The notes beneath the pieces were generated by a model that worked only from the letters and a program-made list of their open reading frames with translations, was not told the origin of the DNA and made no database searches. 64,000 nucleotides of DNA from Arcobacter sp. F155 (GTDB lineage: Bacteria > Campylobacterota > Campylobacteria > Campylobacterales > Arcobacteraceae), in contig NZ_PDJU01000001.1 of assembly GCF_004116455.1 (NCBI RefSeq), positions 1-64,000 of the forward strand, given 5' to 3'. Both the position numbers and the translations under genes were made by a program. Below, piece by piece: positions 53,104 through 61,661 of the stretch. Every line of letters starts with the position of its first letter. The stretch's first letter is position 1.

Positions 53104-54003
53104 ATGAATAGTAAAATTAAAAAACCCAAAATTGTTTGGCTTCAAGCGATAACTTGTAATGGAAATACTCACTCACTTCTTAGTGCAAATGCAAATAGAC
53201 TAAAACTATTTCTAGATAGTTTTGATTTAGTTTACCATCCTTCTTTAACTACTGATATTTTACTTGATGACTTACTAGAAAAAGAAGAAGAGATTGACTT
53301 TTTACTAGTTGAAGGTGCAATCACTTCAAATAAAGAGTTCTTTCAAATATCAGACCAAACTACAAGTGAAGTTCTTAAAAAGCTTGTTTTAAAATCAAAA
53401 TATTTAATTGCTGTTGGCTCTTGTGCTTCTTATGGAGGAGTTCATAAAAAGTTTGAGCAAAATAGTGATATCTTTGGTTTAGAAGAAGCTTTAGATAAAA
53501 AAGATATTTCATCTTTAGTTCATCCTATTGTAAATCTTACAGGTTGTCCTGTTCATCCTGAATGGATACTTCAAACACTATTTTCTTTAAAAGAGTATAA
53601 ACAAATGCCTTTAGATGAAAAAGGAAGACCTAAAGAGATTTACTCTTATTTAGCCCACCATGGATGTACTAGAAATGAGTATTTTGAGTGGAAAGTAGAA
53701 GCAAAATCTTTTGGATTAAAAGAAGGGTGTCTTTTTTATGGACAAGGGTGTCGAGGTCCTATGACTCACTCAAACTGTAATAAAATATTATGGAATGATG
53801 TAAATACAAAAACAAGGGCAGGAATGCCATGTATTGGTTGTACTGAGTTTGATTTTCCACGAAATAATATGCTTGAAACAAAAAAGAACATAGGTATTCC
53901 CGATGAAGTGCCATTAGGAGTTAGTAAAAGAGCATACCTTTCTTTAGCTGGTGTTGCAAAAACTTTCAAGATAGATAGATTAAATGAAAAGATAATTAAA
54001 TGA
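53104..54003 (+). CDS. [NiFe] hydrogenase small subunit, cytosolic H2-sensor (HupU)-like
   Basis: This encodes 299 residues from the ATG at 53104; AGGGAG lies 14 bp upstream, further than usual. There is no Tat signal: the FeS domain begins at once with IVWLQAITCNGNTHS. The proximal-cluster ligands would be Cys18, Asn21 (Cys in most hydrogenases), Cys107 in AVGSCASYGG and Cys148 in LTGCPVHPEW. The distal and medial clusters are conserved: HHGCTRNEYFE, LFYGQGCRGPMTHSNC, MPCIGCTEFDFP. The C-terminus has no membrane anchor. It couples to the next gene by an ATGA overlap. The lack of a signal peptide and anchor suggests an H2 sensor or a soluble cytosolic uptake enzyme. Confidence 0.85.
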   Translation: MNSKIKKPKIVWLQAITCNGNTHSLLSANANRLKLFLDSFDLVYHPSLTTDILLDDLLEKEEEIDFLLVEGAITSNKEFFQISDQTTSEVLKKLVLKSKYLIAVGSCASYGGVHKKFEQNSDIFGLEEALDKKDISSLVHPIVNLTGCPVHPEWILQTLFSLKEYKQMPLDEKGRPKEIYSYLAHHGCTRNEYFEWKVEAKSFGLKEGCLFYGQGCRGPMTHSNCNKILWNDVNTKTRAGMPCIGCTEFDFPRNNMLETKKNIGIPDEVPLGVSKRAYLSLAGVAKTFKIDRLNEKIIK

Positions 54004-55355
54004 AAACTGTAGATATAGTAGAAAGAATAGAGGGTGAAGCTAAATTAGTTTGCCAATGGGATAAGAAAAAAATATCAGATGTAAAAATACAGTTTTTAAA
54101 TTTTAGAGGTTTTGAGTTTATACTAAAAGATAAGCCTATTTTAGATGCTTTAGTTTATACCCCTAGGATTTGTGGAATTTGTGGACAAGCCCACTTAAAA
54201 GCTACGGTTGAAGCATTAGAAAATATCTATAAAAATCATAATGAAGAATTAACTTTAACAAATAAAGCAAAACTTCTTAGAGAAATAGGTTTAAATATAG
54301 AAATTATTGATTCTCATATAAAATGGTTTTATATGTTTATTATGCCTGATATTGTTAAGTTTTCGCAAAATAGTTTAGATGAATACTCACCCTTAAAAGG
54401 TAAGAAATGGTTAGAATCTTCAAGTGTTGCTAGTGAAACTATTAAGTCTTTAGCAATTATAGGAGGGCAGTGGCCACATACTTCTTATATGATTCCAGGT
54501 GGAGTAATCTCTGACCCAACTTTATTAGATTTAGTATCAATGCAAAACTATATGGACCAAGCTATTAGATTTTATGAAGATAGTTTAGTTGGTATTGAAC
54601 TTGATAATTATCTTGATTTTAAGAAGAGTGAAGATTTATATAAAGTGAAGGGTGATTTAAAAGACTTTATAACAATCTCCTTTGAAAACGAATTTGAAAA
54701 GATTGGTAAGTCATATAATAGACAATTAGTTTTAGGTGATTCTTTATCTTTTGAAAAAGGAAAAGTCAATAGAAAGCTAATTAAAAATATTGACTATGAA
54801 AACATTGAAGAACTAAGTATAAATAGTTTTGATATTGATAAATCAAAGGTTTCAAAAGAAGCATATACTTGGTCAAAGACTGCTCTTTATGCAAATAACT
54901 TTTATGAAACTGGACCACTAGCAAGAGCAGTTGTTCAAAATAGAAGCTTTGTAAGTGATGTTCATAAACACTATAAAGACTCAATGTTTACAAGAGTTTT
55001 AGCTCGTATGGATGAGTTAGGTTTTTTACTTCATAAAACAAAACAATTAATAAAACAAATAGATATAAACGAAGAGTCATATATTAAGCCAAAAGTTTCC
55101 CTTAGTGATTTTAAGTATGGAGTTGGACAAGGTTCTGTAGAAGCTTGCCGAGGTTCTTTATATCACGATGTAGAAATAGAAAATGGTAAAATCTCAAAAT
55201 ATGATGTAATAACACCTACTGTATGGAACTTAGGACCTGGTGTAGATGGGAAGTTATCTACTTCTCAAAAAGCAATAGTAGGAAGTGATTCATTAGAAAA
55301 AGCAAAATTAATTCTACGAAGTTTTGATGTTTGTTCGGTTTGTACAACACACTAA
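54000..55355 (+). CDS. [NiFe] hydrogenase large subunit, sensor (HupV)-like, no C-terminal extension
   Basis: This encodes 451 residues. The start ATG overlaps the small-subunit stop (ATGA). The active-site motifs are present: L1 PRICGICGQAHLKATVEAL (about residues 55-73), the later VEACRGSLYHDVEIENG, and the C-terminal DVCSVCTTH (Cys445, Cys448, ending His451). Most large subunits carry an extra peptide after that His, which HupD-type proteases remove after Ni insertion; here the protein ends at the His. Regulatory hydrogenases such as HoxC/HupV share this trait. It probably does not need processing and senses H2 or supplies low-rate electrons. A TetR gene, not a HupT/HupR pair, lies beside it. 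Confidence 0.85.
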   Translation: MKTVDIVERIEGEAKLVCQWDKKKISDVKIQFLNFRGFEFILKDKPILDALVYTPRICGICGQAHLKATVEALENIYKNHNEELTLTNKAKLLREIGLNIEIIDSHIKWFYMFIMPDIVKFSQNSLDEYSPLKGKKWLESSSVASETIKSLAIIGGQWPHTSYMIPGGVISDPTLLDLVSMQNYMDQAIRFYEDSLVGIELDNYLDFKKSEDLYKVKGDLKDFITISFENEFEKIGKSYNRQLVLGDSLSFEKGKVNRKLIKNIDYENIEELSINSFDIDKSKVSKEAYTWSKTALYANNFYETGPLARAVVQNRSFVSDVHKHYKDSMFTRVLARMDELGFLLHKTKQLIKQIDINEESYIKPKVSLSDFKYGVGQGSVEACRGSLYHDVEIENGKISKYDVITPTVWNLGPGVDGKLSTSQKAIVGSDSLEKAKLILRSFDVCSVCTTH

Positions 55356-55457
55356 ATTTTTGTTTCACTTTGAAACACCTTAGAAAAAAATAAAAAAAAC
55401 TTTAATCGTTATAATTCTTATGTGCTTTTAGAACCTTCTTTTCTCAATTGCCCTTAT

Positions 55458-55473
55458 AAATGAACATTCATTT
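55458..55473. promoter_or_regulatory. Operator palindrome O1 upstream of hydA1
   Basis: AAATGAACATTCATTT is a perfect palindrome with 7-bp arms and a CA centre. A TGC-TACTAA extended -10-like sequence (55491-55499) starts 28.5 bp after the centre, the same distance as between the tetR operator and its -10. Confidence 0.8.
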
Positions 55474-55527
55474 TCTCGATGCTATGCTCATGCTACTAAT
55501 GTAATAAAAATAACTATTTTTAATAAT

Positions 55528-55533
55528 TTGACA
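55528..55533 (+). promoter_or_regulatory. Possible -35 (TTGACA) of a second hydA1 promoter
   Basis: A consensus TTGACA is followed 16 bp later by TAATTT (55550-55555), a poor -10. If used, operator O2 would sit just downstream of the start site. Confidence 0.35.
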
Positions 55534-55567
55534 TTAAGTAAGAAATAGTTAATTTTAGAATGATAAT

Positions 55568-55583
55568 AAATGAACATTCATTT
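55568..55583. promoter_or_regulatory. Operator palindrome O2 upstream of hydA1
   Basis: AAATGAACATTCATTT is identical to O1 and lies 110 bp downstream of it, centre to centre. With flanks it gives 8-bp arms (TAAATGAA/TTCATTTA). It ends 21 bp before the ATG at 55605. Confidence 0.85.
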
Positions 55584-55604
55584 AAAAGCAAAAAGGAGAA
55601 GGGG

Positions 55605-56843
55605 ATGATTGATTCTCAAGAGATGGTAAAAAAAGTTTTTACCCAAAATTCCGCTAGAATTGATACGAATAAAGGTGATGCTTATTATAATTCGCTTTTT
55701 GAAAAGGCAAAAAGTAGATTAGAAGCATTAAGAAAACAACCTGCACTTAAAGATGTAGATATGATGGAGGTTGTAGAGAGTGAAGGTGTAAACAGAAGAG
55801 ATTTTATGAAGTGGGCAAGTGCTACAACTGCAACACTTATGTTACCTCCTATGTTTACTCCTTTAGTTGCCGAAGCAACAGAACTTATGAATAGAGTTCC
55901 TGTTGTATGGATTGAGCTTCAAGACTGTGCTGGTAACTCTGAAGCTATTTTAAGATCAGCTACACCTACAGTAGATGATTTACTTTTTGATGTACTTTCA
56001 TTAGAATTCCACCATACTTTACAAGCTGCATCTGGTCATCAAGCTGAACATCAGTTAGAAGATGCAATTCACACTTTCAAGGGTAAGTATTTACTATTTG
56101 TCGAAGGTTCTATTCCTACAGCAATGAATGGTCAATATGGAACAATTGGACCTGCTGGTGAAACTTTTGAAGAGAACTTAAAAAGATTATCAAAAGATGC
56201 TGCTGCTGTTGTAGCTGTTGGTACATGTGCAACATTTGGTGGTATTCCTGCTGCTGCTCCAAACCCTACAGGTGCTGTTGGTGTTATGGATATTGTAAAA
56301 GGTAAGCCAATTATTAATATTCCTGCCTGTCCTGCAAATCCTGCAAATATGGTTGGTGTAGTTTTACATTATGTATTAACAGGTCAAGTTCCTGAGTTAG
56401 ACTCTTTATTAAGACCTAAATTTGCATTTGGATATAGAATCCATGATAACTGTGAAAGAAGAGCACACTTTGATGCTGGTGAATTTGTAGAAGAGTGGGG
56501 TGATATTGGTGCTGAGAATAACTGGTGTCTTTACAAGGTTGGTTGTAAAGGTCCTATGACATTTAATAACTGTTCAATTATCAGATATAACGAAGGTGCA
56601 AACTGGCCAATTGGTGTTGGACGTGGTTGTATTGGTTGTTCAGAGCCAGACTTCTGGGATAAATATGCATATGAAAGACCAATGGCTGATGCAAATATCA
56701 AAGCTCCAACTGGTGGAGTAGAAAAAACTGTTGATGAGTTTGGTTTAGGATTATTAACAGCAACATCAATTGGTATTGGTGTACATGCAGTTGCAAGTGC
56801 AGTTGCAGGAAAAAGAACAGTTCATAGTGAAGATGAGGAATAA
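55605..56843 (+). CDS. hydA: Membrane [NiFe] uptake hydrogenase small subunit with atypical proximal cluster
   Basis: This encodes 412 residues from the ATG at 55605, behind AAAAGGAGAAGGGG. The upstream open frame runs through operator O2 and is not translated. The N-terminus has about 60 residues before the twin-arginine motif NRRDFMKWA (Arg64-65), then a hydrophobic stretch ending LVAEA. The proximal ligands are Cys108, Asn111, Cys208 and Cys242: ELQDCAGNSEA has Asn where CxxC has its second Cys. Distal and medial clusters are intact (IHDNCERRAHFD, KVGCKGPMTFNNC, GRGCIGCSEPDF). A C-terminal helix (LLTATSIGIGVHAVASAVAG) anchors it. It is the periplasmic electron-transfer subunit of the Hyd1 complex. 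Confidence 0.93.
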   Translation: MIDSQEMVKKVFTQNSARIDTNKGDAYYNSLFEKAKSRLEALRKQPALKDVDMMEVVESEGVNRRDFMKWASATTATLMLPPMFTPLVAEATELMNRVPVVWIELQDCAGNSEAILRSATPTVDDLLFDVLSLEFHHTLQAASGHQAEHQLEDAIHTFKGKYLLFVEGSIPTAMNGQYGTIGPAGETFEENLKRLSKDAAAVVAVGTCATFGGIPAAAPNPTGAVGVMDIVKGKPIINIPACPANPANMVGVVLHYVLTGQVPELDSLLRPKFAFGYRIHDNCERRAHFDAGEFVEEWGDIGAENNWCLYKVGCKGPMTFNNCSIIRYNEGANWPIGVGRGCIGCSEPDFWDKYAYERPMADANIKAPTGGVEKTVDEFGLGLLTATSIGIGVHAVASAVAGKRTVHSEDEE

Positions 56844-56846
56844 TAA

Positions 56847-58583
56847 ATGAGTAAACACGTAGTAATAGATCCAATAACAAGAATCGAAGGACATCTTAGA
56901 ATTGAAGCTGTAATTGATGATAACAATGTTATTCAAGAAGCTTATAGTTCTTCAACGATGTTTAGAGGTATTGAAGAAATTTTAAAAGGTAGAGACCCTA
57001 GAGACTGTGGTCTTTTAGCTATGAGAATTTGTGGTGTATGTACAGGAACTCACTATCAAAGAAGTATTGAAGCTGTTGAACATGCATTTGATGTAACTAT
57101 TCCAAAAAATGCAAGACTAGTAAGAAACCTTATGCAAGGTGGACTATATATTCACGATCATATTGTTCACTTCTATCACTTACATGCTCTTGATTGGGTA
57201 GATATTACAAAAGCTTTAGAAGCAGACCCAAAGAAAACTGTAGAAGAAGCACAAAAGTGGGCTAAACTTTCAGGTCAAAGACCATGGAATGCAAGTGAAG
57301 ATAACTATGCAGCAGTTCAAGAAAGAGTTACAAAATATGTAAAACAAGGTAGACTTGGAATTTTTGGAAATGCATATTGGGGAAGTAAAGCATATAAATT
57401 AACTCCTGAGCAAAACCTAATTGGTCTTTCTCACTATTTAGATGCTTTAGAGTTACAAAGAGAAGTAGCAAAAGCTCAAGCTATTTTTGGTGGTAAAAAC
57501 CCACACCCACAATCAATTGTAGTTGGTGGTGTAACTTGTGTTCAAGATATTAAAAACCCTGTAAGAGTTGCAGAGTTTAAAGATATCATTCAAAAAGCTC
57601 TTAAATTTACTAAGCAAGCATATTTACCAGATGTTTATATGGCTGGAACAATGTATGCTGATGAAGCACTTGCTGGTGTTGGTGCAGGTCTTGGTAACTT
57701 TATGTCATATGGTGACTTTAACTTAGATGATTTACCATTCTATAAAGCTTCAAAACTATTCCCTTCTGGTGTAGTTATGAACAAAGACTTATCAAAAGTA
57801 TATGAATTAGACCAAACAAAAATTACAGAAGATGTAACTCATGCTTGGTATGAAGGTACAACAAATAAACACCCATATGATGGTGTTACAGATCCTAAGT
57901 ATACTGGATTTAGAGAGAAAAAAGATGGTATTGCTTATTTAGATACTGACAACAAATACTCTTGGATTAAATCACCATTATATGATGATGAGAGAATGGA
58001 AGTAGGACCATTAGCAAGAATGGTTGTAGGTGTTGCAAAAGGTGATGAAAGAATTACTAAGTATGTAACTAAGTTCCTAAAAAATGGAAACCTACCAACA
58101 AAAGTTCTTTTCTCAACTGTAGGTAGAACAGCAGCACGTGCTATTGAAACTGAGTTAATGTGTGAAGAAGTTATTAACTGGTGTGATGAGTTAGCTGCAA
58201 ATGTTGCAAGTGGTGATTTATCTACTTGGACTGAGTTTGATTTTGACAAAGTTGCAAAAGATGCTCAAGGTTTTGGTATGGCAGAAGCTCCAAGAGGTGG
58301 TTTAGGTCACTGGGTTAAAATCAAAGATGGAAAAGTTGTAAACTATCAAGCCGTTGTACCATCAACTTGGAATGCAGCACCAAAAGATTATAAAGGAAGA
58401 TTAGGAGCTTATGAAGCTTCTTTAGTAGGAACTAAAGTTGTTAATCCTGATGAGCCTTTAGAAATTATTAGAACAGTACATAGTTTTGACCCTTGTATCG
58501 CTTGTGCAGTTCATATTGTAGATACAAATGGAAAAGAATTGGCAGTTTATAAAGTAGATCCTGTAGGAGGATGCCGTGCCTAA
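56847..58583 (+). CDS. hydB: [NiFe] uptake hydrogenase large subunit
   Basis: This encodes 578 residues, full length. The N-terminus has DPITRIEGHLRIEAVIDD. The NiFe ligands are RICGVCTGTHYQRSIEAVE (about 60-78) and SFDPCIACAVH (Cys550, Cys553, His556), followed by a 22-residue extension that HydD is expected to remove. PRGGLGHWVKI and HPHPQ-type segments are also typical (here GGKNPHPQSIVVGG). It carries the bimetallic site that splits H2 in the periplasm. It lies 3 bp after hydA and overlaps hydC by 8 bp. Confidence 0.96.
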   Translation: MSKHVVIDPITRIEGHLRIEAVIDDNNVIQEAYSSSTMFRGIEEILKGRDPRDCGLLAMRICGVCTGTHYQRSIEAVEHAFDVTIPKNARLVRNLMQGGLYIHDHIVHFYHLHALDWVDITKALEADPKKTVEEAQKWAKLSGQRPWNASEDNYAAVQERVTKYVKQGRLGIFGNAYWGSKAYKLTPEQNLIGLSHYLDALELQREVAKAQAIFGGKNPHPQSIVVGGVTCVQDIKNPVRVAEFKDIIQKALKFTKQAYLPDVYMAGTMYADEALAGVGAGLGNFMSYGDFNLDDLPFYKASKLFPSGVVMNKDLSKVYELDQTKITEDVTHAWYEGTTNKHPYDGVTDPKYTGFREKKDGIAYLDTDNKYSWIKSPLYDDERMEVGPLARMVVGVAKGDERITKYVTKFLKNGNLPTKVLFSTVGRTAARAIETELMCEEVINWCDELAANVASGDLSTWTEFDFDKVAKDAQGFGMAEAPRGGLGHWVKIKDGKVVNYQAVVPSTWNAAPKDYKGRLGAYEASLVGTKVVNPDEPLEIIRTVHSFDPCIACAVHIVDTNGKELAVYKVDPVGGCRA

Positions 58584-59307
58584 AATGAAGCGGGTTGAAA
58601 GAATGACCCCAATCATGCGAATCATTCACTGGATGAATGCTATTTGTATGATTGTTGCGGTTGCAACCGGGCTATATATTGGATACCCATACTATCAAAC
58701 ATTAATTGCTGACCCAGCAGTTGATAAATATGTGATGGCATGGAATAGATGGGGGCACTTCATTGCTGCAATTATCTTTGATGTTACAGCAATCTTAATT
58801 GGGTATTTATATCTTTTCTCAAGGTTTGAAAAGCCATATAAGAAGATTTTACCTACTAAGAAAAACTTTATTGAGTTTTGTGAAGTGTTCTTTAACTTAG
58901 TTACATTTAATAGAAGAAAAAAGTTTGATTCAACACATAGTGATTCATATAACATTATGTTTTTTACTCTTTTTCATATTCTATTAGTGTTTATGCTTTT
59001 AACAGGACTTCAACTGTATGTTCATGGTTTAGCATCAGGACATAGTTCTATTGGTGCTTGGTGGCCTTGGATGTTGCATTTTGCGACAGATTGGACTTTA
59101 GATGTATTTGGTGGAAATATGGGAGTTAGAATTGCTCACCACACAGCTATGTATTTAATACTTATGTGGGTTATGTGTCATATTTATTATCAAGTATGGA
59201 GAACAATCTTCTGGAGAGAAGGGGACATCAATATTGTATTTGGTGGAACTAAATTTGTTAACAAAAATATTGTTAATGAAAAAAGTGAAGTAGAAAAAAA
59301 AGACTAA
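58576..59307 (+). CDS. hydC: Hydrogenase cytochrome b subunit
   Basis: This encodes 243 residues from a GTG at 58576 that overlaps hydB by 8 bp; TAGGAGG lies at the correct distance, whereas the in-frame ATG at 58585 is 14 bases from it. The protein has four membrane helices with conserved His residues (RIIHWMNAICMIVAVATGLY, WNRWGHFIAAII, FHILLVFMLLTGLQLYVHG, RIAHHTAMYLILMWVMCHIYY), which bind two haems b. It passes electrons from HydA to menaquinone. A hairpin terminator follows at 59329, before hydD. Confidence 0.95.
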   Translation: MPKMKRVERMTPIMRIIHWMNAICMIVAVATGLYIGYPYYQTLIADPAVDKYVMAWNRWGHFIAAIIFDVTAILIGYLYLFSRFEKPYKKILPTKKNFIEFCEVFFNLVTFNRRKKFDSTHSDSYNIMFFTLFHILLVFMLLTGLQLYVHGLASGHSSIGAWWPWMLHFATDWTLDVFGGNMGVRIAHHTAMYLILMWVMCHIYYQVWRTIFWREGDINIVFGGTKFVNKNIVNEKSEVEKKD

Positions 59308-59328
59308 GATAGTTTTATTTTTACTTCA

Positions 59329-59361
59329 AGGGGCTATGGCTAAAATGCCATAGCCTTTTTT
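59329..59361 (+). terminator. Hairpin between hydC and hydD
   Basis: GGCTATGGC (59332-59340) pairs perfectly with GCCATAGCC (59347-59355) around a 6-base loop, with a T7 tract after it. It may lower expression of hydD and hydE relative to hydABC. Confidence 0.85.
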
Positions 59362-59426
59362 TATGAAGATTTATTAAAATCAATAGTTTTGATTTTTGTG
59401 AGTTTTTAAATTTAATAGGATTTTTT

Positions 59427-60002
59427 ATGAAAAATATTGTAGTTGGGGTTGGAAATGTACTGTTTAAAGACGAGGGAGTAGGTATTTATGCTTCAAAGTT
59501 TTTACAGCAAAATTATAAGTTTGATGATAGTTTAGAGATAATTGATGGTGGTACTTTAGGATTTAAATTAATGACATATTTTCAAGAGTATGATAATGTT
59601 ATTATTTTAGATACTGTTTCAGTAGAAGATGAGCCAGGTTCTATTTATAGACTTCCTTCTGAGGTTTTACTTGGAATGGGGCAGTATAGAAAAACAGCTC
59701 ATGAAGTAGAGATTGTAGAAATGCTTGAGATTTGTTCTGTTTTAGATAAGCATGCTACAGTTACTATTCTAGGTATTATTCCTGAAGATATTGAAGCTGT
59801 TGAAATAGGATTAACGTCTACTTTAGAAGAGAAGTTTGATGGATTTATTTCTCAAGCTATACAAGAGATTGAGAATATTGGTGTAAAAGTAGAAAAAGTT
59901 GACAATAAAGATTTGAAAACTATTGCACAAGAGTTAATTGGAAGTTATAATGGTGAACATTTAACAAGAATTCCTAACGAGGAAGATACAACATGGAACT
60001 AG
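59427..60002 (+). CDS. hydD: Hydrogenase maturation protease
   Basis: This encodes 191 residues, behind TAGGATTT. The metal-binding residues of the HyaD/HupD family are in place: VVGVGNVLFKDEGVGIYASK (Glu16), ILDTVSVEDEPG (Asp62), and KTAHEVEIVEML (His near residue 93). It removes the C-terminal tail of the NiFe large subunit after nickel insertion. The expected substrate is HydB1 (and perhaps HydB2), not the sensor subunit at 54000, which has no tail. It overlaps hydE by 10 bp. Confidence 0.93.
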   Translation: MKNIVVGVGNVLFKDEGVGIYASKFLQQNYKFDDSLEIIDGGTLGFKLMTYFQEYDNVIILDTVSVEDEPGSIYRLPSEVLLGMGQYRKTAHEVEIVEMLEICSVLDKHATVTILGIIPEDIEAVEIGLTSTLEEKFDGFISQAIQEIENIGVKVEKVDNKDLKTIAQELIGSYNGEHLTRIPNEEDTTWN

Positions 60003-61528
60003 TTTATAAAATAGATTTTAATACAACAAACTTTTATTTTAAGCATATTATTGATGATTTAATAGAAGATTCAAAAGTAAAAGCTACATGTAAAATGTAC
60101 AGAGGTTTTATTCTTTTGGTTTGTGAAGATGAACCTGAAAAAATAGAAGAGTTTTTTAAAGTACTTGAAGAAAACCTACCTTTATCAATATTTATTTCAA
60201 ATGCACAAGTTGTAGAAAACTTTGATTTTGATGCCTTTACTGAATTAGAAGAACAAGATGTAAAGTTAAATCTTTCATTACTTACAAATGATGAGATTAC
60301 TAAAACTATAAATGAAAATAATATTGACTTTACAAATGATATTGAAAAGATAAAGTCTGGTGGAGTATCAAGGTTTGAAACTCACAATGGACTAAAAGAC
60401 CTGTTTTTACCATCTACAAAATTAAGGGAAGAGTTTGAATCAAAAGGTTATGAAGTAAAACTTCTAATCACAAATATAAACAATATCTCAAACCTTGTTG
60501 ATATTTCACAAAAAGATTTACAACTATTATGTTCTATTGAAAGACCACTTGTAAAATTGAAGTTTAAACTTCTACAAAATGCAAAGGGTGAATTTTCAAA
60601 TACAAGATTTATCTATGCAAAAATTGCAGATGACAAAGAGACTTTACTATTTTCACAAGCTTTAAAAGAAAAAGGAATAGATTATTTACTTTATGTAAAT
60701 GATGATGTTTATCAAGATGGTTTAAAAGTTACATATAGTGAAGATCAAAATATTATAATCCATGGTGAAAAGGGATTTTTCCCTAAGTATGATTATGATT
60801 TAAAAAGAAGAGTGAATTCAAATGAAGACTACTTTGATGAGTATGGGTCTGTTTTTAAAGCTAGCCTTGCACAGTTTAATAAAAGATTAGTTCCTACAAT
60901 TGGAGCATATTTTTCATATACAAGTGATGAATCGGCTATTAAAATAAATAGTGCAGAACATGGTGAAAAAGATATTGTATTAGTTCCAAATGTTGTTAAT
61001 GATATTGAAAAATGTCTTGATGATATTAGAAGTATTGATGAGAATACAAGTAGGCTAATAGATAATTATAAAAAAAGTTTCCCAAAATATTTTGAAAAAG
61101 AGTTTGTAGATACAGATGCAGATGGTTTTGAAGCTATTTTAAATATGTTAGCTTACTGTTTAGGAATGAAAGACTATAAGCAGTTTGAAGATACAGCTTT
61201 AATGTTTGGTGGGAAAAGTGGACTTCAAATAGATATGAAAGTTATGCAAATTGATGGCAAAAACTACTTAGATTATAGAAGAATTATTCAAAGTACAATG
61301 AGTTACAAAGTAGCAGGAGTAGAAGATACTTTACTTGCATACTCTTTTTATGAGTCTTTATGTGATTTTATAGCAGATAATGTGACTGAAATCCAAAGTG
61401 ATTTTAATGCAAAAGATATTATCCTTTGTGGTGATATGTTTGCAAACTCAATTCTACTTTCTAAACTAAAGAAAAAACTAAATACTATCACTGCTCTTCT
61501 TCCAAAAGAGTACCCTCTAGATTACTAA
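59993..61528 (+). CDS. hydE: HydE-type hydrogenase accessory protein
   Basis: This encodes 511 residues. The position directly after hydD, and the overall length, match HydE of Campylobacter, Wolinella and Helicobacter, where it is needed for hydrogenase activity. It is not the radical-SAM HydE of [FeFe] hydrogenases: no CxxxCxxC motif is seen. An N-terminal ATCKMYRGFILLVCEDEPEK segment recalls the start of HypF-like proteins, and the C-terminal DIILCGDMFANSILLSKLKK resembles the end of the Kae1/HypF ATPase fold. The molecular role is uncertain. A hairpin follows the stop. Confidence 0.8.
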   Translation: MELVYKIDFNTTNFYFKHIIDDLIEDSKVKATCKMYRGFILLVCEDEPEKIEEFFKVLEENLPLSIFISNAQVVENFDFDAFTELEEQDVKLNLSLLTNDEITKTINENNIDFTNDIEKIKSGGVSRFETHNGLKDLFLPSTKLREEFESKGYEVKLLITNINNISNLVDISQKDLQLLCSIERPLVKLKFKLLQNAKGEFSNTRFIYAKIADDKETLLFSQALKEKGIDYLLYVNDDVYQDGLKVTYSEDQNIIIHGEKGFFPKYDYDLKRRVNSNEDYFDEYGSVFKASLAQFNKRLVPTIGAYFSYTSDESAIKINSAEHGEKDIVLVPNVVNDIEKCLDDIRSIDENTSRLIDNYKKSFPKYFEKEFVDTDADGFEAILNMLAYCLGMKDYKQFEDTALMFGGKSGLQIDMKVMQIDGKNYLDYRRIIQSTMSYKVAGVEDTLLAYSFYESLCDFIADNVTEIQSDFNAKDIILCGDMFANSILLSKLKKKLNTITALLPKEYPLDY

Positions 61529-61540
61529 AAAATTTACAAT

Positions 61541-61573
61541 AAATTGGCTCAAAGTTACAAAATGAGCCAATTT
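61541..61573 (+). terminator. Intrinsic terminator of hydDE
   Basis: AAATTGGCTCA (61541-61551) and TGAGCCAATTT (61563-61573) form a perfect 11-bp stem with an 11-base loop, followed by TTTAAT. Confidence 0.8.
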
Positions 61574-61580
61574 TTAATAA

Positions 61581-61597
61581 AAATGAATAATCATTCA
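61581..61597. promoter_or_regulatory. Degenerate operator upstream of hydA2 (O3)
   Basis: AAATGAATAATCATTCA keeps the left half AAATGAA and most of the right half of the AAATGAACATTCATTT palindrome. It is likely a weaker site for the same regulator. Confidence 0.5.
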
Positions 61598-61632
61598 ATA
61601 TTTTTGATTTCGGTCAAGAAACTTTAACCTTT

Positions 61633-61645
61633 TATAGTATAGAAT
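61633..61645 (+). promoter_or_regulatory. Possible -10 region of hydA2
   Basis: TATAGTATAGAAT contains two overlapping -10-like hexamers (TATAGT, TAGAAT). Operator O4 would lie just downstream, a repressor position. Confidence 0.45.
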
Positions 61646-61661
61646 TTTATTAAATCAATAA

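Noticed and set aside
55560-55604. Upstream extension of the hydA1 frame
   Set aside because: It runs through the operator palindrome and has no ribosome site; the ATG at 55605 follows a strong one.
55356-55604. Sigma-54 promoter expected for hydrogenase genes
   Set aside because: No GG-N10-GC element with the TGGCAC/TTGC pattern was found before hydA1.
55926-55937. Sequencing error as source of Asn in HydA1
   Set aside because: The codon AAC differs from TGT at all three positions, and the sensor subunit shows Asn independently.
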